Of a DNA stretch of 64,000 nt, positions 1-8,687 are shown one piece after another. Source of the DNA: Streptococcus parauberis NCFD 2020. Its GTDB lineage: Bacteria; Bacillota; Bacilli; Lactobacillales; Streptococcaceae. Numbering within the stretch: the stretch's first letter is position 1; each line of letters begins with the position of its first letter. The stretch covers positions 1,302,001 through 1,366,000 of the forward strand of contig NZ_AEUT02000001.1 in the NCBI RefSeq assembly GCF_000187935.1. Direction: 5' to 3'. The position numbers and the translations under genes are program-made. The notes under the pieces are model-generated. The model searched no databases. It saw only the letters and a list, made by a program, of their open reading frames with translations, and had not been told where the DNA came from.

Positions 1-406
1 GACTGATTGGTACCAGGTGGCCCTCATTCCACCAAAGCACATCAAGATCCATCAATCTTCCAATCGGACTAGCCGTTTCAATAACGATCATTTTTTCTTT
101 TAATTGCTGAGCACTTAAGTCAGTTAGACAATAATATTCCGGACCAGTTTTTTGAAAGACTGTTTTTTCAAAGCCAATGGCTTGAGAGCCTAAGCTATTT
201 TGGATTTGATTAACTACTGTTAGAAATGCTTTTTCTAACAAGTCAGAGCTCTTAACAGCTCCTGGAATATTCATTGTCACTGACAAAAGACTCTGATTGG
301 GATGGTCTTGTAGAAGTGTATACTGTCTATAACTTCTAATTTCACGCGCCCTTAACATGTCATCTAAACAAACAATTTCCCCATTAAATAAGATGTCCTT
401 AGACAT
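1..406 (-). CDS. citX: Apo-citrate lyase phosphoribosyl-dephospho-CoA transferase CitX (partial)
   Basis: CitX transfers the phosphoribosyl-dephospho-CoA prosthetic group made by CitG onto the acyl carrier subunit CitD. Translating the minus strand from the ATG at 404-406 gives about 135 residues open to the window edge, so the C-terminus is missing. Family motifs are visible: MLRAREIRSYRQ near the start, VTMNIPGAVK around residue 40-50, and IGRLMDLDVL near the cut end. The start overlaps the citF stop by 8 nt (ATGTCTAA), so translation is probably coupled. By analogy with Enterococcus, oadA may follow just outside the window. That is inference. Confidence 0.85.
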   Translation of the reverse strand, partial: MSKDILFNGEIVCLDDMLRAREIRSYRQYTLLQDHPNQSLLSVTMNIPGAVKSSDLLEKAFLTVVNQIQNSLGSQAIGFEKTVFQKTGPEYYCLTDLSAQQLKEKMIVIETASPIGRLMDLDVLWWNEGHLVPIS

Positions 407-1931
407 TACGGACCACGTCAATGATACTGCCATCACGATATTCAATTAAGGCAACAACCTTATCACCATATTCGATATCATCTGGTTGTCCAACAATTGA
501 ATAAGCTTTTTCTTTTAATTCTGCCACAGTAAATTGGGGAACTTTTAATGATTTAAAATGCTCAACTAAGTCAGGACGGTTTGGATTGATTGCAATACCA
601 ACTTCTGTTACGATAACGTCGACACTTGTACCAGGAGTGATAACAGTATTAACTTTATCAACAAAGGTTGGAATGCGTCCACGAACAAGTGGTGAAATAA
701 CTAAACTCATTTTGGCAGCAAAAGCTGTATCACAATGTCCACCTGATGCTCCACGAATAACACCATCAGAACCTGTCATAACATTAACATTAAAGTCTGT
801 ATCAACTTCTAATGCTGATAAAACACAGGTATCTAATTGATTGATTACAGAGCCTTTACTCAATGGTGAGGCATACATGTTGGCATCAATTTCATAATGC
901 TGACTATTTTTATCTAAGGAAATTGCTGATGGATGGTCAAAGTCCTGAACGTCAAGAATCTTTTCAACCAGGCCTTCCTCAAGTAATTCAACCATTGCGT
1001 TGGTAATTCCACCAAGTGCAAAACTTGCAGTAATACCGTCTTTAATCATTTGTTCACGCATGTAACGTGTTACAGCTAGAGATGCACCACCAGTACCTGT
1101 TTGGAAAGAAAATCCTTCCTTGTAATATGGTGAATTAGTTATCACCTCAGAAGCATATTGAGCAATCAAAAGTTCTTTCGGATTTTTTGTAAAACGTGTT
1201 GCACCTTTTGCTATGCCATCTGGATTCCCTATTTCATCGACAACAACTACATAATCAACATCCGTTTGTGGGATTGAAATTGGAGTGTTAGGATATGGCA
1301 TCAAGGTATCTGTGATAATAACCACCTGATCAGCATATTTAGCATCAATCATAGCATAACCTAAAGAACCACAAGTTGCTTTCCCTTTTGTTCCATTAGC
1401 ATTACCATAAGCATCCGAACTTGGCGCACCTAAGAATGCAACGTCGATATGCACATCCCCAGCTGCGATAGCACGCGCACGACCACCATGTGAACGGATA
1501 ACTACAGGATTTTCCATGATTCCGGCTGAAATTGCAGCTCCTACTTTATCGCGTAATCCTGAAGAAGTAATATTTGTTACGACACCATTTTTAATATGAT
1601 CAATTAGTGGTTCATGCACATTTGCAATTGAACTTGGCGCAATTGAGATATTTTTAATACCCATTGCAGCAATTTGTGCAAGAACCATATTCATAACGTA
1701 ATCACCTTCACGGAAGTGATGGTGAAAAGAGATTGTCATACCATCTTTCAAACCGGTTTTTTCAATCACTTCACGAATGGATGATACTAATTTCTCATCA
1801 CGTGGTTTAACTGGTTTAATGAGACGACTTGCTTCATTATATTCTTTTACATTTGCTAATTCACCGTCAAATACGCCGTATTGATCAGCATATTTTTGAG
1901 GAATGTCACGTTTCACCTTATTTTCAACCAT
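399..1931 (-). CDS. citF: Citrate lyase alpha subunit (citrate CoA-transferase)
   Basis: CitF exchanges the acetyl group on the CitD prosthetic group for citrate, giving citryl-ACP. At 510 residues it is full length for the family. The sequence contains the expected GFSFQTGTGGASLAVTRYM glycine-rich stretch and an RGASGGHCDTAFAAK segment near the C-terminus. Its ATG overlaps the citE stop by one base (TAATG), which indicates translational coupling in the order citD-citE-citF-citX. CitF acts in the cytoplasm within the citrate lyase complex of anaerobic citrate fermentation. No defects are seen. Confidence 0.95.
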   Translation of the reverse strand: MVENKVKRDIPQKYADQYGVFDGELANVKEYNEASRLIKPVKPRDEKLVSSIREVIEKTGLKDGMTISFHHHFREGDYVMNMVLAQIAAMGIKNISIAPSSIANVHEPLIDHIKNGVVTNITSSGLRDKVGAAISAGIMENPVVIRSHGGRARAIAAGDVHIDVAFLGAPSSDAYGNANGTKGKATCGSLGYAMIDAKYADQVVIITDTLMPYPNTPISIPQTDVDYVVVVDEIGNPDGIAKGATRFTKNPKELLIAQYASEVITNSPYYKEGFSFQTGTGGASLAVTRYMREQMIKDGITASFALGGITNAMVELLEEGLVEKILDVQDFDHPSAISLDKNSQHYEIDANMYASPLSKGSVINQLDTCVLSALEVDTDFNVNVMTGSDGVIRGASGGHCDTAFAAKMSLVISPLVRGRIPTFVDKVNTVITPGTSVDVIVTEVGIAINPNRPDLVEHFKSLKVPQFTVAELKEKAYSIVGQPDDIEYGDKVVALIEYRDGSIIDVVRNV

Positions 1932-2818
1932 TATAAATCCTCCTCAGTCATTAGCCCTGCTGCTTTGGCTAACATAATGACACGCTCTGCACGTTCAACA
2001 ATTGGTTTATCAACCATTTTCCCTTTAAGAGATATGACACCAGATCCTTTGCTTTCAGCTTCACGAATGGCCCAAATAACTTCTTTAGCATTCTGAATTT
2101 CTTTTTCGCTTGGTGCATAAATCTCATTTACTAGTGGAATTTGTCGAGGATTGATAACTGATTTACCATCAAATCCTAATTGCTTAATCAGTTTCACTTC
2201 ATTTTGGAAACCTTCTGGATTATTGACATCAGAATATACGGTATCAATCGCTGCTATACCAGCTGCGCGAGCTGCATGGAGAATCATGCTTCTTGCAAAG
2301 AATAATTCTTGTCCATCGGGGTAACGACGCGTTTTCATATTTGTAACATAGTCCTCAGCACCTAATGCAATGCCAATTAAGCGGTTTGAAGCTTTTGCGA
2401 TTTCCCTTGCATTAAGTACACCTTCAGCTGATTCAATGGCTGCCATCATTTTGGTGCGACCAATTTCAATCCCATTTTCACGTTCAACACGTTCAATTAC
2501 AGCCTCTACATCTATGATATCTTGTGCTGTTTCTGTTTTTGGAAGACGGACAACGTTAACGCCCGCTAGGACAACAGCTTCAATATCTAGCGCCCCAACA
2601 GTATCAAGTCCGTTAACACGAACTACCGTTTCGACATTGCTATAATCAAAGGTCTTTAATGCAAAATGAACCAAGGTTCTAGAAGTATCTTTTTCTTTTA
2701 AAGACACTGAATCTTCCAAGTCAAACATGATTGAATCCGCACCATAAAGGGGGGCATCACGTAACATGGCTGCATTAGCCCCAGGGACAAACATCATTGT
2801 TCTTCTTAAACGTTCCAT
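1931..2818 (-). CDS. citE: Citrate lyase beta subunit (citryl-ACP lyase)
   Basis: CitE cleaves citryl-ACP into acetyl-ACP and oxaloacetate. The 295-residue protein has the HpcH/HpaI aldolase-family TIM-barrel signature. It opens with [16 protein letters not shown], has [10 protein letters not shown] around residue 30 (a metal/substrate loop), and [11 protein letters not shown] in the middle. Its start lies 13 nt inside the end of citD and its stop overlaps the citF start, so D, E and F are tightly packed and probably made stoichiometrically. The family assignment is secure. Confidence 0.95.
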   Translation of the reverse strand: MERLRRTMMFVPGANAAMLRDAPLYGADSIMFDLEDSVSLKEKDTSRTLVHFALKTFDYSNVETVVRVNGLDTVGALDIEAVVLAGVNVVRLPKTETAQDIIDVEAVIERVERENGIEIGRTKMMAAIESAEGVLNAREIAKASNRLIGIALGAEDYVTNMKTRRYPDGQELFFARSMILHAARAAGIAAIDTVYSDVNNPEGFQNEVKLIKQLGFDGKSVINPRQIPLVNEIYAPSEKEIQNAKEVIWAIREAESKGSGVISLKGKMVDKPIVERAERVIMLAKAAGLMTEEDL

Positions 2819-3111
2819 GAGTCAATCTCCTTCCAATCATATTGATCAAGTCCTACAGCACGATGAACTGCAGCAATTGTTCGAGCTTGTACAGTGCAAT
2901 CTAATGCACCTTTATCTACTGCGTGGATTCCAATATTTTCAACTTGTAAATTTTTTACTGTTTCTTCAATTACTTGACGAATACGACGACCGAATTGTTT
3001 TTCAACACTACTTTCTAAATCAATCTGGATGCCATTGGTAGCAGGACTAACTGTCACCATGATATCACTAGATTCCAGGCTTCCTGCTACGGCAGTTTGC
3101 TTAATTTCCAT
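2806..3111 (-). CDS. citD: Citrate lyase gamma subunit (acyl carrier protein)
   Basis: CitD is the acyl carrier of citrate lyase and carries the phosphoribosyl-dephospho-CoA arm on a serine. It has 101 residues, normal for the family. The N-terminal [14 protein letters not shown] segment contains the expected attachment serine near residue 14. A good ribosome site, GAGGTG, lies 7 nt before the ATG. It overlaps citE by 13 nt. citC, often just before citD in other bacteria, is instead at 10043-11092, and a 42-residue membrane protein gene occupies the upstream position. Confidence 0.93.
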   Translation of the reverse strand: MEIKQTAVAGSLESSDIMVTVSPATNGIQIDLESSVEKQFGRRIRQVIEETVKNLQVENIGIHAVDKGALDCTVQARTIAAVHRAVGLDQYDWKEIDSWNV

Positions 3112-3185
3112 AATTTCACCTCATTATTTATTCAGTAGGCGGCACTGTCTTGAAATTAAGATGTGTCGTCTCTTGTTACACAAAT

Positions 3186-3314
3186 TTATTTTTCGGCAGG
3201 TAATACTTTGATAAGAATTTCTGCTACTGCATACAAAATTCCTAATACAATAAAGACTCCAGCCATACCAAGACCCATTAGTTCAAAGGCCATGGTTAAA
3301 TGTTCCATATTCAT
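3186..3314 (-). CDS. Small OadG-like membrane protein of oxaloacetate decarboxylase
   Basis: A 42-residue ORF on the minus strand begins MNMEHLTMAFELMG, continues as one hydrophobic helix (roughly residues 10-33) and ends KVLPAEK. Its size, single membrane span and place between oadB and citD fit the gamma-like small subunit of Na+-pumping oxaloacetate decarboxylases (OadG family). That subunit anchors or assembles the complex. A plausible AAGGAAG ribosome site sits 12 nt upstream. The ORF is short enough to be missed by standard calling. The second ATG (3308) could also be the start. Function is inferred from context. Confidence 0.65.
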   Translation of the reverse strand: MNMEHLTMAFELMGLGMAGVFIVLGILYAVAEILIKVLPAEK

Positions 3315-3337
3315 AATTGTTCTCAACTTCCTTTTTA

Positions 3338-4459
3338 TTAACTAAAGAATGCAAGTAAGAGTCCACCTGCAATAACTGAAGCAATCTGTCCTGAAACGTT
3401 AGCTCCAACTGCATACATTAAGATAAAGTTTTGTGGATCTTCATCCGTTGCCATTTTTTGAATAACACGACTAGACATCGGAAAGGCAGAGATACCTGCC
3501 GCACCAATCATCGGATTAATTTTTTCCTTACGGAAAATATTCAGCATCTTAGCAAACATAACACCACCAATTGAGTCCATAATAAAGGCAACTAGACCAA
3601 ATAAGATAATCATCAATGTCTGGAAGTTTAAGAATAACTCAGCTTGCATTTTAACAGAGATAGTTAAACCTAGGAGAATCGATACAATATTTACCAATTC
3701 ATTTTGTGCTGTTAATGATAAGCGATCCAATACACCACACTCTCGTAGTAGGTTACCAAACATTAAGAAACCAACAAGTGGTAAAGAAATTGGGGCAATA
3801 AATCCTGCTACAAAAGTAATAACGATTGGGAATAAAATTTTTGTTAATTTTGAGACGCTCTCAGCTTTATAATGCATTCTGATTTGACGTTCTTTTTTAG
3901 TTGTTACTAATTTAATCGCAAATGGTTGAATAATAGGAACCAAAGCCATATATGAATAGGCTGCTACAGTAATTGGTCCTAATAATTTAGGTGCCAACTG
4001 ATTAGCTACAAAAATTGATGTTGGTCCATCAGCTGCACCAATGATCCCAATTGAGGCAGCCTCTTTAATATCAAAACCTGCCATAACAGCTATAACGACA
4101 ACAAAGAAAATCCCGAACTGAGCAGCTGCTCCAAAAAGTAACATGAATGGATTTTGTAATAATGGACCAAAGTCTATCATTGCACCTATTCCAATAAAAA
4201 TTAGTAATGGAAATAATTCTGTACCAATACCAAAATTGAATAGTACGTCAAAGACACCTTCTTGCTCAACTCCATTGACAACTTGAGTTAGGACCCCAGT
4301 ACCAGGAAAGTTTACTAAGATTGTTCCTAATCCCATTGGTACGAGTAGCGTTGGCTCATACTCTTTTTTTATACCTAAATACATTAACACGCCACCAATA
4401 ATCATCATCACAACTTGTGGGATGGTAATTGATGTAATTCCTTGAATTAAAGTTTCCAC
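3338..4459 (-). CDS. oadB: Na+-transporting oxaloacetate decarboxylase beta subunit
   Basis: OadB is the integral membrane subunit that decarboxylates carboxybiotin and exports Na+. The 373-residue protein is hydrophobic throughout and carries family signatures: GIGAMIDFGPLL, the GIIGAADGPTSIFVAN segment (the conserved DGPT region), and GAAGISAFPMSSRVIQ near the C-terminus. It lies between the biotin carrier gene and the small OadG-like gene. With citrate lyase it turns citrate into pyruvate, acetate and CO2 while conserving energy as a sodium gradient. Homologous beta subunits serve methylmalonyl-CoA and glutaconyl-CoA decarboxylases, but the citrate context favours oxaloacetate. Confidence 0.92.
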   Translation of the reverse strand: METLIQGITSITIPQVVMMIIGGVLMYLGIKKEYEPTLLVPMGLGTILVNFPGTGVLTQVVNGVEQEGVFDVLFNFGIGTELFPLLIFIGIGAMIDFGPLLQNPFMLLFGAAAQFGIFFVVVIAVMAGFDIKEAASIGIIGAADGPTSIFVANQLAPKLLGPITVAAYSYMALVPIIQPFAIKLVTTKKERQIRMHYKAESVSKLTKILFPIVITFVAGFIAPISLPLVGFLMFGNLLRECGVLDRLSLTAQNELVNIVSILLGLTISVKMQAELFLNFQTLMIILFGLVAFIMDSIGGVMFAKMLNIFRKEKINPMIGAAGISAFPMSSRVIQKMATDEDPQNFILMYAVGANVSGQIASVIAGGLLLAFFS

Positions 4460-4486
4460 TTGATACTTCCTTCCATAAAATAATTA

Positions 4487-4867
4487 TTAGTTAATTGTAA
4501 TTAAACCATCTCCGGCATTAACGACTTGCCCTTGAGTGACATGAATAGCTGCTACTGTTCCACCTTTACTTGCGACAATCTCATTTTCCATTTTCATAGC
4601 TTCTAAAATCATAAGTGGTTGATTTTCTGATACTGTATCACCAACATTAACTAATGTTCTTAAAATAGTTCCCGGCATTGGTGATGGCATTGCATCTCCA
4701 CCTGCAGGCGCTGAAGCAGCTGGACTTGGTGCTGGTGCTGGAGTTTCTACAGCTGACTCGACAGGTGCAGCCGGAGCTACAGGTGCTGGTGCTGGAGTGC
4801 CACCAATTTCTTCCATTTCAACTAAGTATTCTTTTCCATCAATAGAAATTTTAAATTTACGTAACAT
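4487..4867 (-). CDS. oadD: Biotin carboxyl carrier subunit of oxaloacetate decarboxylase (OadD-like)
   Basis: This 126-residue biotin acceptor has an N-terminal segment (MLRKFKISIDGKEYLVEMEE), a flexible Ala/Pro-rich linker at about residues 23-60 and a C-terminal biotinyl domain with the EAMKMEN motif, whose lysine is biotinylated. I start it at the ATG at 4865-4867, because the SD AAGGAG is 8 nt away. The ATG two codons earlier is only 2 nt from the SD. A separate carrier, rather than a domain fused to OadA, matches the Enterococcus faecalis oadHDB arrangement (established for that organism; the symbol here is by analogy). Confidence 0.88.
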   Translation of the reverse strand: MLRKFKISIDGKEYLVEMEEIGGTPAPAPVAPAAPVESAVETPAPAPSPAASAPAGGDAMPSPMPGTILRTLVNVGDTVSENQPLMILEAMKMENEIVASKGGTVAAIHVTQGQVVNAGDGLITIN

Positions 4868-4882
4868 GTTCATGTCTCCTTA

Positions 4883-5212
4883 TTAATTTGTTTTCCGATA
4901 AACTGTTTTTATCTTAAATTTGCTGTCAATAACATCTGCGGCTGCTAAACTAGAAGCAATTAGTGAAACATGTAAAACTTCTGGATTTCGCTGCATAATT
5001 TTTTTAACGACAAATTTACTCTCAGGTCGATCACCTGCGGCAATAGCAGTGGCAATTAGACTAACTAAAGAATAGTCTTCTTCATTAACTGGAATGAAAG
5101 CTGGTAATTTTTCCCATTCCTTTTCAATTTGTTCGGTCTCTCCTTTATCAACAGTGTTAATAGGAATTTCCTTTTCTTCTGACTTACCAAATAGTCGCTG
5201 AAATAATCCCAT
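4883..5212 (-). CDS. oadH: OadH-like accessory subunit of the decarboxylase complex
   Basis: This 109-residue soluble-looking protein starts MGLFQRLFGKSEEKE and ends in a conserved-looking domain (residues 45-109). That domain contains LIATAIAAGDRPESKFVVKKI and a second related stretch, LIASSLAAADVIDSKFKIKTV. The repeat-like pattern resembles delta/epsilon subunits of Na+ decarboxylases such as Veillonella MmdE. It is first in the minus-strand operon, directly before the biotin carrier, which is the position of oadH in the E. faecalis oadHDB locus. Identification is by context and pattern, so the symbol is tentative. Confidence 0.55.
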   Translation of the reverse strand: MGLFQRLFGKSEEKEIPINTVDKGETEQIEKEWEKLPAFIPVNEEDYSLVSLIATAIAAGDRPESKFVVKKIMQRNPEVLHVSLIASSLAAADVIDSKFKIKTVYRKTN

Positions 5213-5536
5213 AGGTTCCTCCTTTCCTAGTCATCGTATCGAAACTATCTGTTCGCTTAATATTATTATAATATGTAATTTCCTAATTTAATGGCTTTTT
5301 ATTGTTCTTTCATCACAAAAAGAATATTTTTACAGAACTTTATATGAAATAAATAGAAAATTAGAGATTTTGTTTTTTTAGTGTTCTTTATCACAAAACA
5401 TCTATCTTTTTTAAACGCTTTCATTTACACTAAAAATGTATTATTTTTCAGAAAATAAAAATATTTGCATTATTATTTGTATGAGTTTCATTATTAAATC
5501 GTTTACTAAATAATTTTATATAAAGGAGAGGAACAT
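5213..5536. promoter_or_regulatory. Divergent citrate promoter region (oadH / citrate permease)
   Basis: This 324-nt AT-rich region separates the minus-strand oad-cit operon from the plus-strand permease. It contains a cre-like site at 5410-5423 (minus strand TGAAAGCGTTTAAA, one base off the usual CcpA consensus). It also contains a CodY-like box at 5443-5457 (ATTTTTCAGAAAATA, 13 of 15 to AATTTTCWGAAAATT). CitO-type GntR regulators act in such an intergenic region in Enterococcus, but I could not place CitO sites with confidence. The permease SD is AAAGGAG, 8 nt before its ATG. Confidence 0.6.
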
Positions 5537-6940
5537 ATGTTACTCACAATATTGGCTTATGCCATGATCGCCATTTTCATGTATGTCGTAATGACCAAGA
5601 AAATGTCACCCTTATCTGCTTTGGTAATGATTCCTTTAGTGTTTGCAGTCATTGCAATCCTAACAGGTTCAGCTGACTTAACTGCAGATGCAGCTTTCGT
5701 TGAATCACTAGGCGGTGATAAAATTGCCAATAATTTCACAGCTATTGGCCCAATGGTTATGTATGGAATTAGTCAAACAGCCAAAACAGGTATTATGTTA
5801 CTGTTTGCTATTCTATATTTCTCAATCATGTTAGATACAGGTCTATTTGATCCAATTACTGCAAAAATGATTCGCTTTGCAAAAGGTGATCCAATGAAAG
5901 TCTTGATGGCTACTGCTATTGTTTCTGCCGCTGTATCAATGAATGGTGACGGTACAACAACAACCCTTATTGTTGTGTCTGCTTTCTTACCAATCTACCA
6001 AAAGCTCAACATGAAAGTCATGAACTTAGGTGTTTTGATTATTTTACAAAACACCATCATGAACCTTCTTCCATGGGGTGGACCTACTGCACGTGCTATG
6101 TCAGTTCTAAATGTTGGATCAGAAATCCTTGGGTATTTAGCACCAGGTATGGTATTGTCACTTCTATATGTTATCTTCTTTGTTGCAAGAAGCATGGGTA
6201 AAAAAGAACGCCAACGACTTGGAGTTAAAGAGTTATCTGAGGCAGAATTAGCAGAACTGACCGCTGTTGCTGATAGTGAAAAAGATTCGATTAAAAGACC
6301 TAATCTCTTCCTTTTCAATGGTATCTTAACTATCGTACTTATTGCATGGTTAGTCGCAGGCTCATTTATTGAATCAATTGCTATTCCATCACTTCTTCTG
6401 TTTGCAGTAGGTACAATTATCGCCTTAATGGTTAACTACCCTAATTTAAAGGATCAATCAAAACGTATTGGTGACAATGCTGGCGATGCTGTTCAGGTCG
6501 TAATTCTAGTCTTTGCTGCTGGTATCTTTATGGGGCTCTTCCAAGGGTCTGGAATGGCAAATGCCTTAGCACAAAGCTTTACAACTATCATTCCTAAACA
6601 ATTAGGCGGATTCTGGGGCATAATTATTGCCTTACTATCAGCACCTGGTACCTTCTTCTTATCAAATGATGGTTTCTATTATGGTATTATGCCAGTACTT
6701 GCTCAGGCAGGTGCACGTTATGGCTTCGACAACATGTCAATGGCCTTAGCATCACTTATGGGACAAGCATTCCACTTACTAAGTCCTTTAGTAGCTTTCA
6801 TTTACCTCCTTCTTCGTTTAACAGGCTTAGATATGGGTGAATGGCAAAAAACAGCTGGTAAATATGCTCTAGGTATCTTTATTATCTTCATTGTAACTAT
6901 TGTTTTAATGGGCCATATGCCAATCTATATTCCTCAATAA
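5537..6940 (+). CDS. citH: CitMHS-family citrate transporter (first copy)
   Basis: A 467-residue polytopic membrane protein of the CitMHS family, which imports citrate as a divalent-metal complex by proton symport. Recognisable segments are FAILYFSIMLDTGLFDP, MNGDGTTTTLIV, NLLPWGGPTARAM and FFLSNDGFYYGIMPV. It is divergent from the oad-cit operon and is followed after a terminator by the GntR regulator, matching the citHO arrangement of E. faecalis. A second CitMHS gene (12127-13485) lies 5 kb away. The two differ clearly, for example in the loop between the halves, so they may take different tricarboxylates. Confidence 0.88.
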   Translation: MLLTILAYAMIAIFMYVVMTKKMSPLSALVMIPLVFAVIAILTGSADLTADAAFVESLGGDKIANNFTAIGPMVMYGISQTAKTGIMLLFAILYFSIMLDTGLFDPITAKMIRFAKGDPMKVLMATAIVSAAVSMNGDGTTTTLIVVSAFLPIYQKLNMKVMNLGVLIILQNTIMNLLPWGGPTARAMSVLNVGSEILGYLAPGMVLSLLYVIFFVARSMGKKERQRLGVKELSEAELAELTAVADSEKDSIKRPNLFLFNGILTIVLIAWLVAGSFIESIAIPSLLLFAVGTIIALMVNYPNLKDQSKRIGDNAGDAVQVVILVFAAGIFMGLFQGSGMANALAQSFTTIIPKQLGGFWGIIIALLSAPGTFFLSNDGFYYGIMPVLAQAGARYGFDNMSMALASLMGQAFHLLSPLVAFIYLLLRLTGLDMGEWQKTAGKYALGIFIIFIVTIVLMGHMPIYIPQ

Positions 6941-6957
6941 TCACTTATTGTATATAT

Positions 6958-6990
6958 AAGGTTATGTCCATGGACATAACCTTTTTATTT
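6958..6990 (+). terminator. Intrinsic terminator after citrate permease
   Basis: A 26-bp perfect palindrome (arm AAGGTTATGTCCA) at 6958-6983 is followed by TTTTATTT on the plus strand, just after the permease stop. It separates the permease from citO, so citO-citG probably also has its own promoter between here and 7087. Confidence 0.85.
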
Positions 6991-7086
6991 TAAACTATTA
7001 CATAATAATAATATATTGTTGGGATTCTATTATATCTTTATCATTTTTTTAGATATAATAGAAAAAACAGACTTTAAGGAGCTCCA

Positions 7087-7782
7087 ATGAATCCGATTAC
7101 CGAAGTAGTAAAACATAATTTAGAACTCTCACAAAATAAACCATTAAAAATTGCCTTATATGAAGCCTTCAAAAAGACCATTGTACTAAGGGAGATTCCA
7201 GCTGGAACCCGTATCAATGAAAAAGAGTTTTCAACTGAATTAAATATCAGTAGAACTCCTATTCGGTATGCCTTGAGTGCACTTGAGGAAGAAAAACTCG
7301 TTGAACATTTGCCTAATAAAGGTATTATTGTTAAAGGAGTCAGCCTTGATGATGCACATGAGATATTTGAAATTCGAAAAGCACTTGATACCTTGGCATC
7401 GACAACTGCAATGAATAAAATGTCCATTGAAGATTTTGAAGAAATGCGCCAACTCTTAAATACATGTGAAGGCTACTTAGTTCAAGACCAAGTTGATAAA
7501 GTCCTCGATAATTTCAATGATTTTAATAACTTAATTTATGAAAAAAGCCAAATGCTTCGTCTAAAAGAAATTGTTTCTGAATTGCAGGCTTACTTACTCT
7601 ATTTTCGTCGTATCTCTATCTCATCAGTTGAGAGACGACGCAAAGCACTAGATGAACATTGGATGATTTATCGTGGTATGAAAAATAAAGATTACCAACA
7701 AGTTAATTTAATTACACATGAACACCTCAATAATTCTTTAGATTTTATTGTTCAAGATTTGGAAGGTAGAACAGATGCTTGA
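7087..7782 (+). CDS. citO: GntR-family regulator of citrate metabolism (CitO-like)
   Basis: The 231-residue protein has an N-terminal winged helix-turn-helix (about residues 20-80, with TRINEKEFSTELNISRTP then ALSALEEEKLVE and LPNKGIIV) and a C-terminal all-helical ligand-binding domain of FadR/FCD type. In E. faecalis the equivalent protein, CitO, activates both divergent citrate operons on binding citrate (established there; inferred here). An SD AAGGAG lies just before the ATG. Its stop overlaps the citG start by 8 nt, so regulator and cofactor-synthesis enzyme are co-translated. Confidence 0.85.
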   Translation: MNPITEVVKHNLELSQNKPLKIALYEAFKKTIVLREIPAGTRINEKEFSTELNISRTPIRYALSALEEEKLVEHLPNKGIIVKGVSLDDAHEIFEIRKALDTLASTTAMNKMSIEDFEEMRQLLNTCEGYLVQDQVDKVLDNFNDFNNLIYEKSQMLRLKEIVSELQAYLLYFRRISISSVERRRKALDEHWMIYRGMKNKDYQQVNLITHEHLNNSLDFIVQDLEGRTDA

Positions 7783-8659
7783 TGCCCCATTGCTTTATTT
7801 TAGCCAGGCTGCTAGTAAAGCACTCTTATATGAAGTGACCTTAACTCCAAAGCCAGGATTAGTTGATTGTGCCAATGATGGTTCCCACTCCGACATGACC
7901 CTTGCAACTTTTATTGATTCAACTGCCGTATTAACCGCTCACTTCTATCGGTATATCAAAATTGGTTTTGATAATTTTAGACAAGACCCACAGATAATTT
8001 TCAACTTGCTCAGAGAGGAAGGTATTGAAGCTGAACGTTCAATGTTTGACGCCACTAATGGTATCAATACCCACAAAGGTGTAAACTTTTCCTTTGCATT
8101 AATTTTAGGAGCAACAGGCGCTTATCTGGCACAAAATCCTAACAAAAACTTAAAAGATTCCTTTACAGCTGATGATACCAGAGCTATTTGTCAACTGATA
8201 GTTCCAATGACAAGCCACCTGATCGCAAATGACTTGCAAAATTTAGCAGAAAAAGAACAATTAACATATGGAGAGAAACTCTACCTTAATTATGGTATCA
8301 AAGGTCCCAGAGGCGAGGCTGCAGAAGGGTATCCAAGCCTAACAAAAAATGCCCTCCCCTACTTACGAAACCATGCTAATTCAACATCAGATAAACATTT
8401 TTTACAACTAAAACTGCTCCTCCACTTGATGACTTTTGTTGAAGATGCTAATCTTATTCATCGCGGAGGAATTGGTGCCCTAAGAACCGTCCAGAAAGAA
8501 GCTAAAGAGTTAAAGGACAAGAACTTAGCATCACCTGACCTGTGTAAGCAATTATCCGACTACAACGACCATTTAGTTCAGTTACACTTAAGCCCCGGTG
8601 GCAGCGCAGATCTATTTGCACTTAGTCTTTATTTTGCATTCCTAGAGAAAATAATATAA
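7775..8659 (+). CDS. citG: Triphosphoribosyl-dephospho-CoA synthase CitG
   Basis: CitG joins ATP and dephospho-CoA to make the precursor of the citrate lyase prosthetic group. I start it at the ATG at 7775 (MLDAPLLYFSQAASKALL), 8 nt inside citO with GGAAGG upstream, giving 294 residues. Family motifs include LTPKPGLVDCANDGSHSDM near residue 25, NTHKGVNFSFALILG, GPRGEAAEGYPS and DANLIHRGG toward the end. The product is used by CitX to modify CitD. It is complete. Confidence 0.93.
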   Translation: MLDAPLLYFSQAASKALLYEVTLTPKPGLVDCANDGSHSDMTLATFIDSTAVLTAHFYRYIKIGFDNFRQDPQIIFNLLREEGIEAERSMFDATNGINTHKGVNFSFALILGATGAYLAQNPNKNLKDSFTADDTRAICQLIVPMTSHLIANDLQNLAEKEQLTYGEKLYLNYGIKGPRGEAAEGYPSLTKNALPYLRNHANSTSDKHFLQLKLLLHLMTFVEDANLIHRGGIGALRTVQKEAKELKDKNLASPDLCKQLSDYNDHLVQLHLSPGGSADLFALSLYFAFLEKII

Positions 8660-8687
8660 AAAATGACTTAATTATAAGTCATTTTTT
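8658..8687. terminator. Bidirectional terminator between citG and the AbrB-family gene
   Basis: AAAAAATGACTTA and its complement flank ATTA at 8658-8687, giving a hairpin with T runs on both strands. It serves the convergent citG (+) and AbrB-family gene (-), whose stop codon lies within the second arm. Confidence 0.85.
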
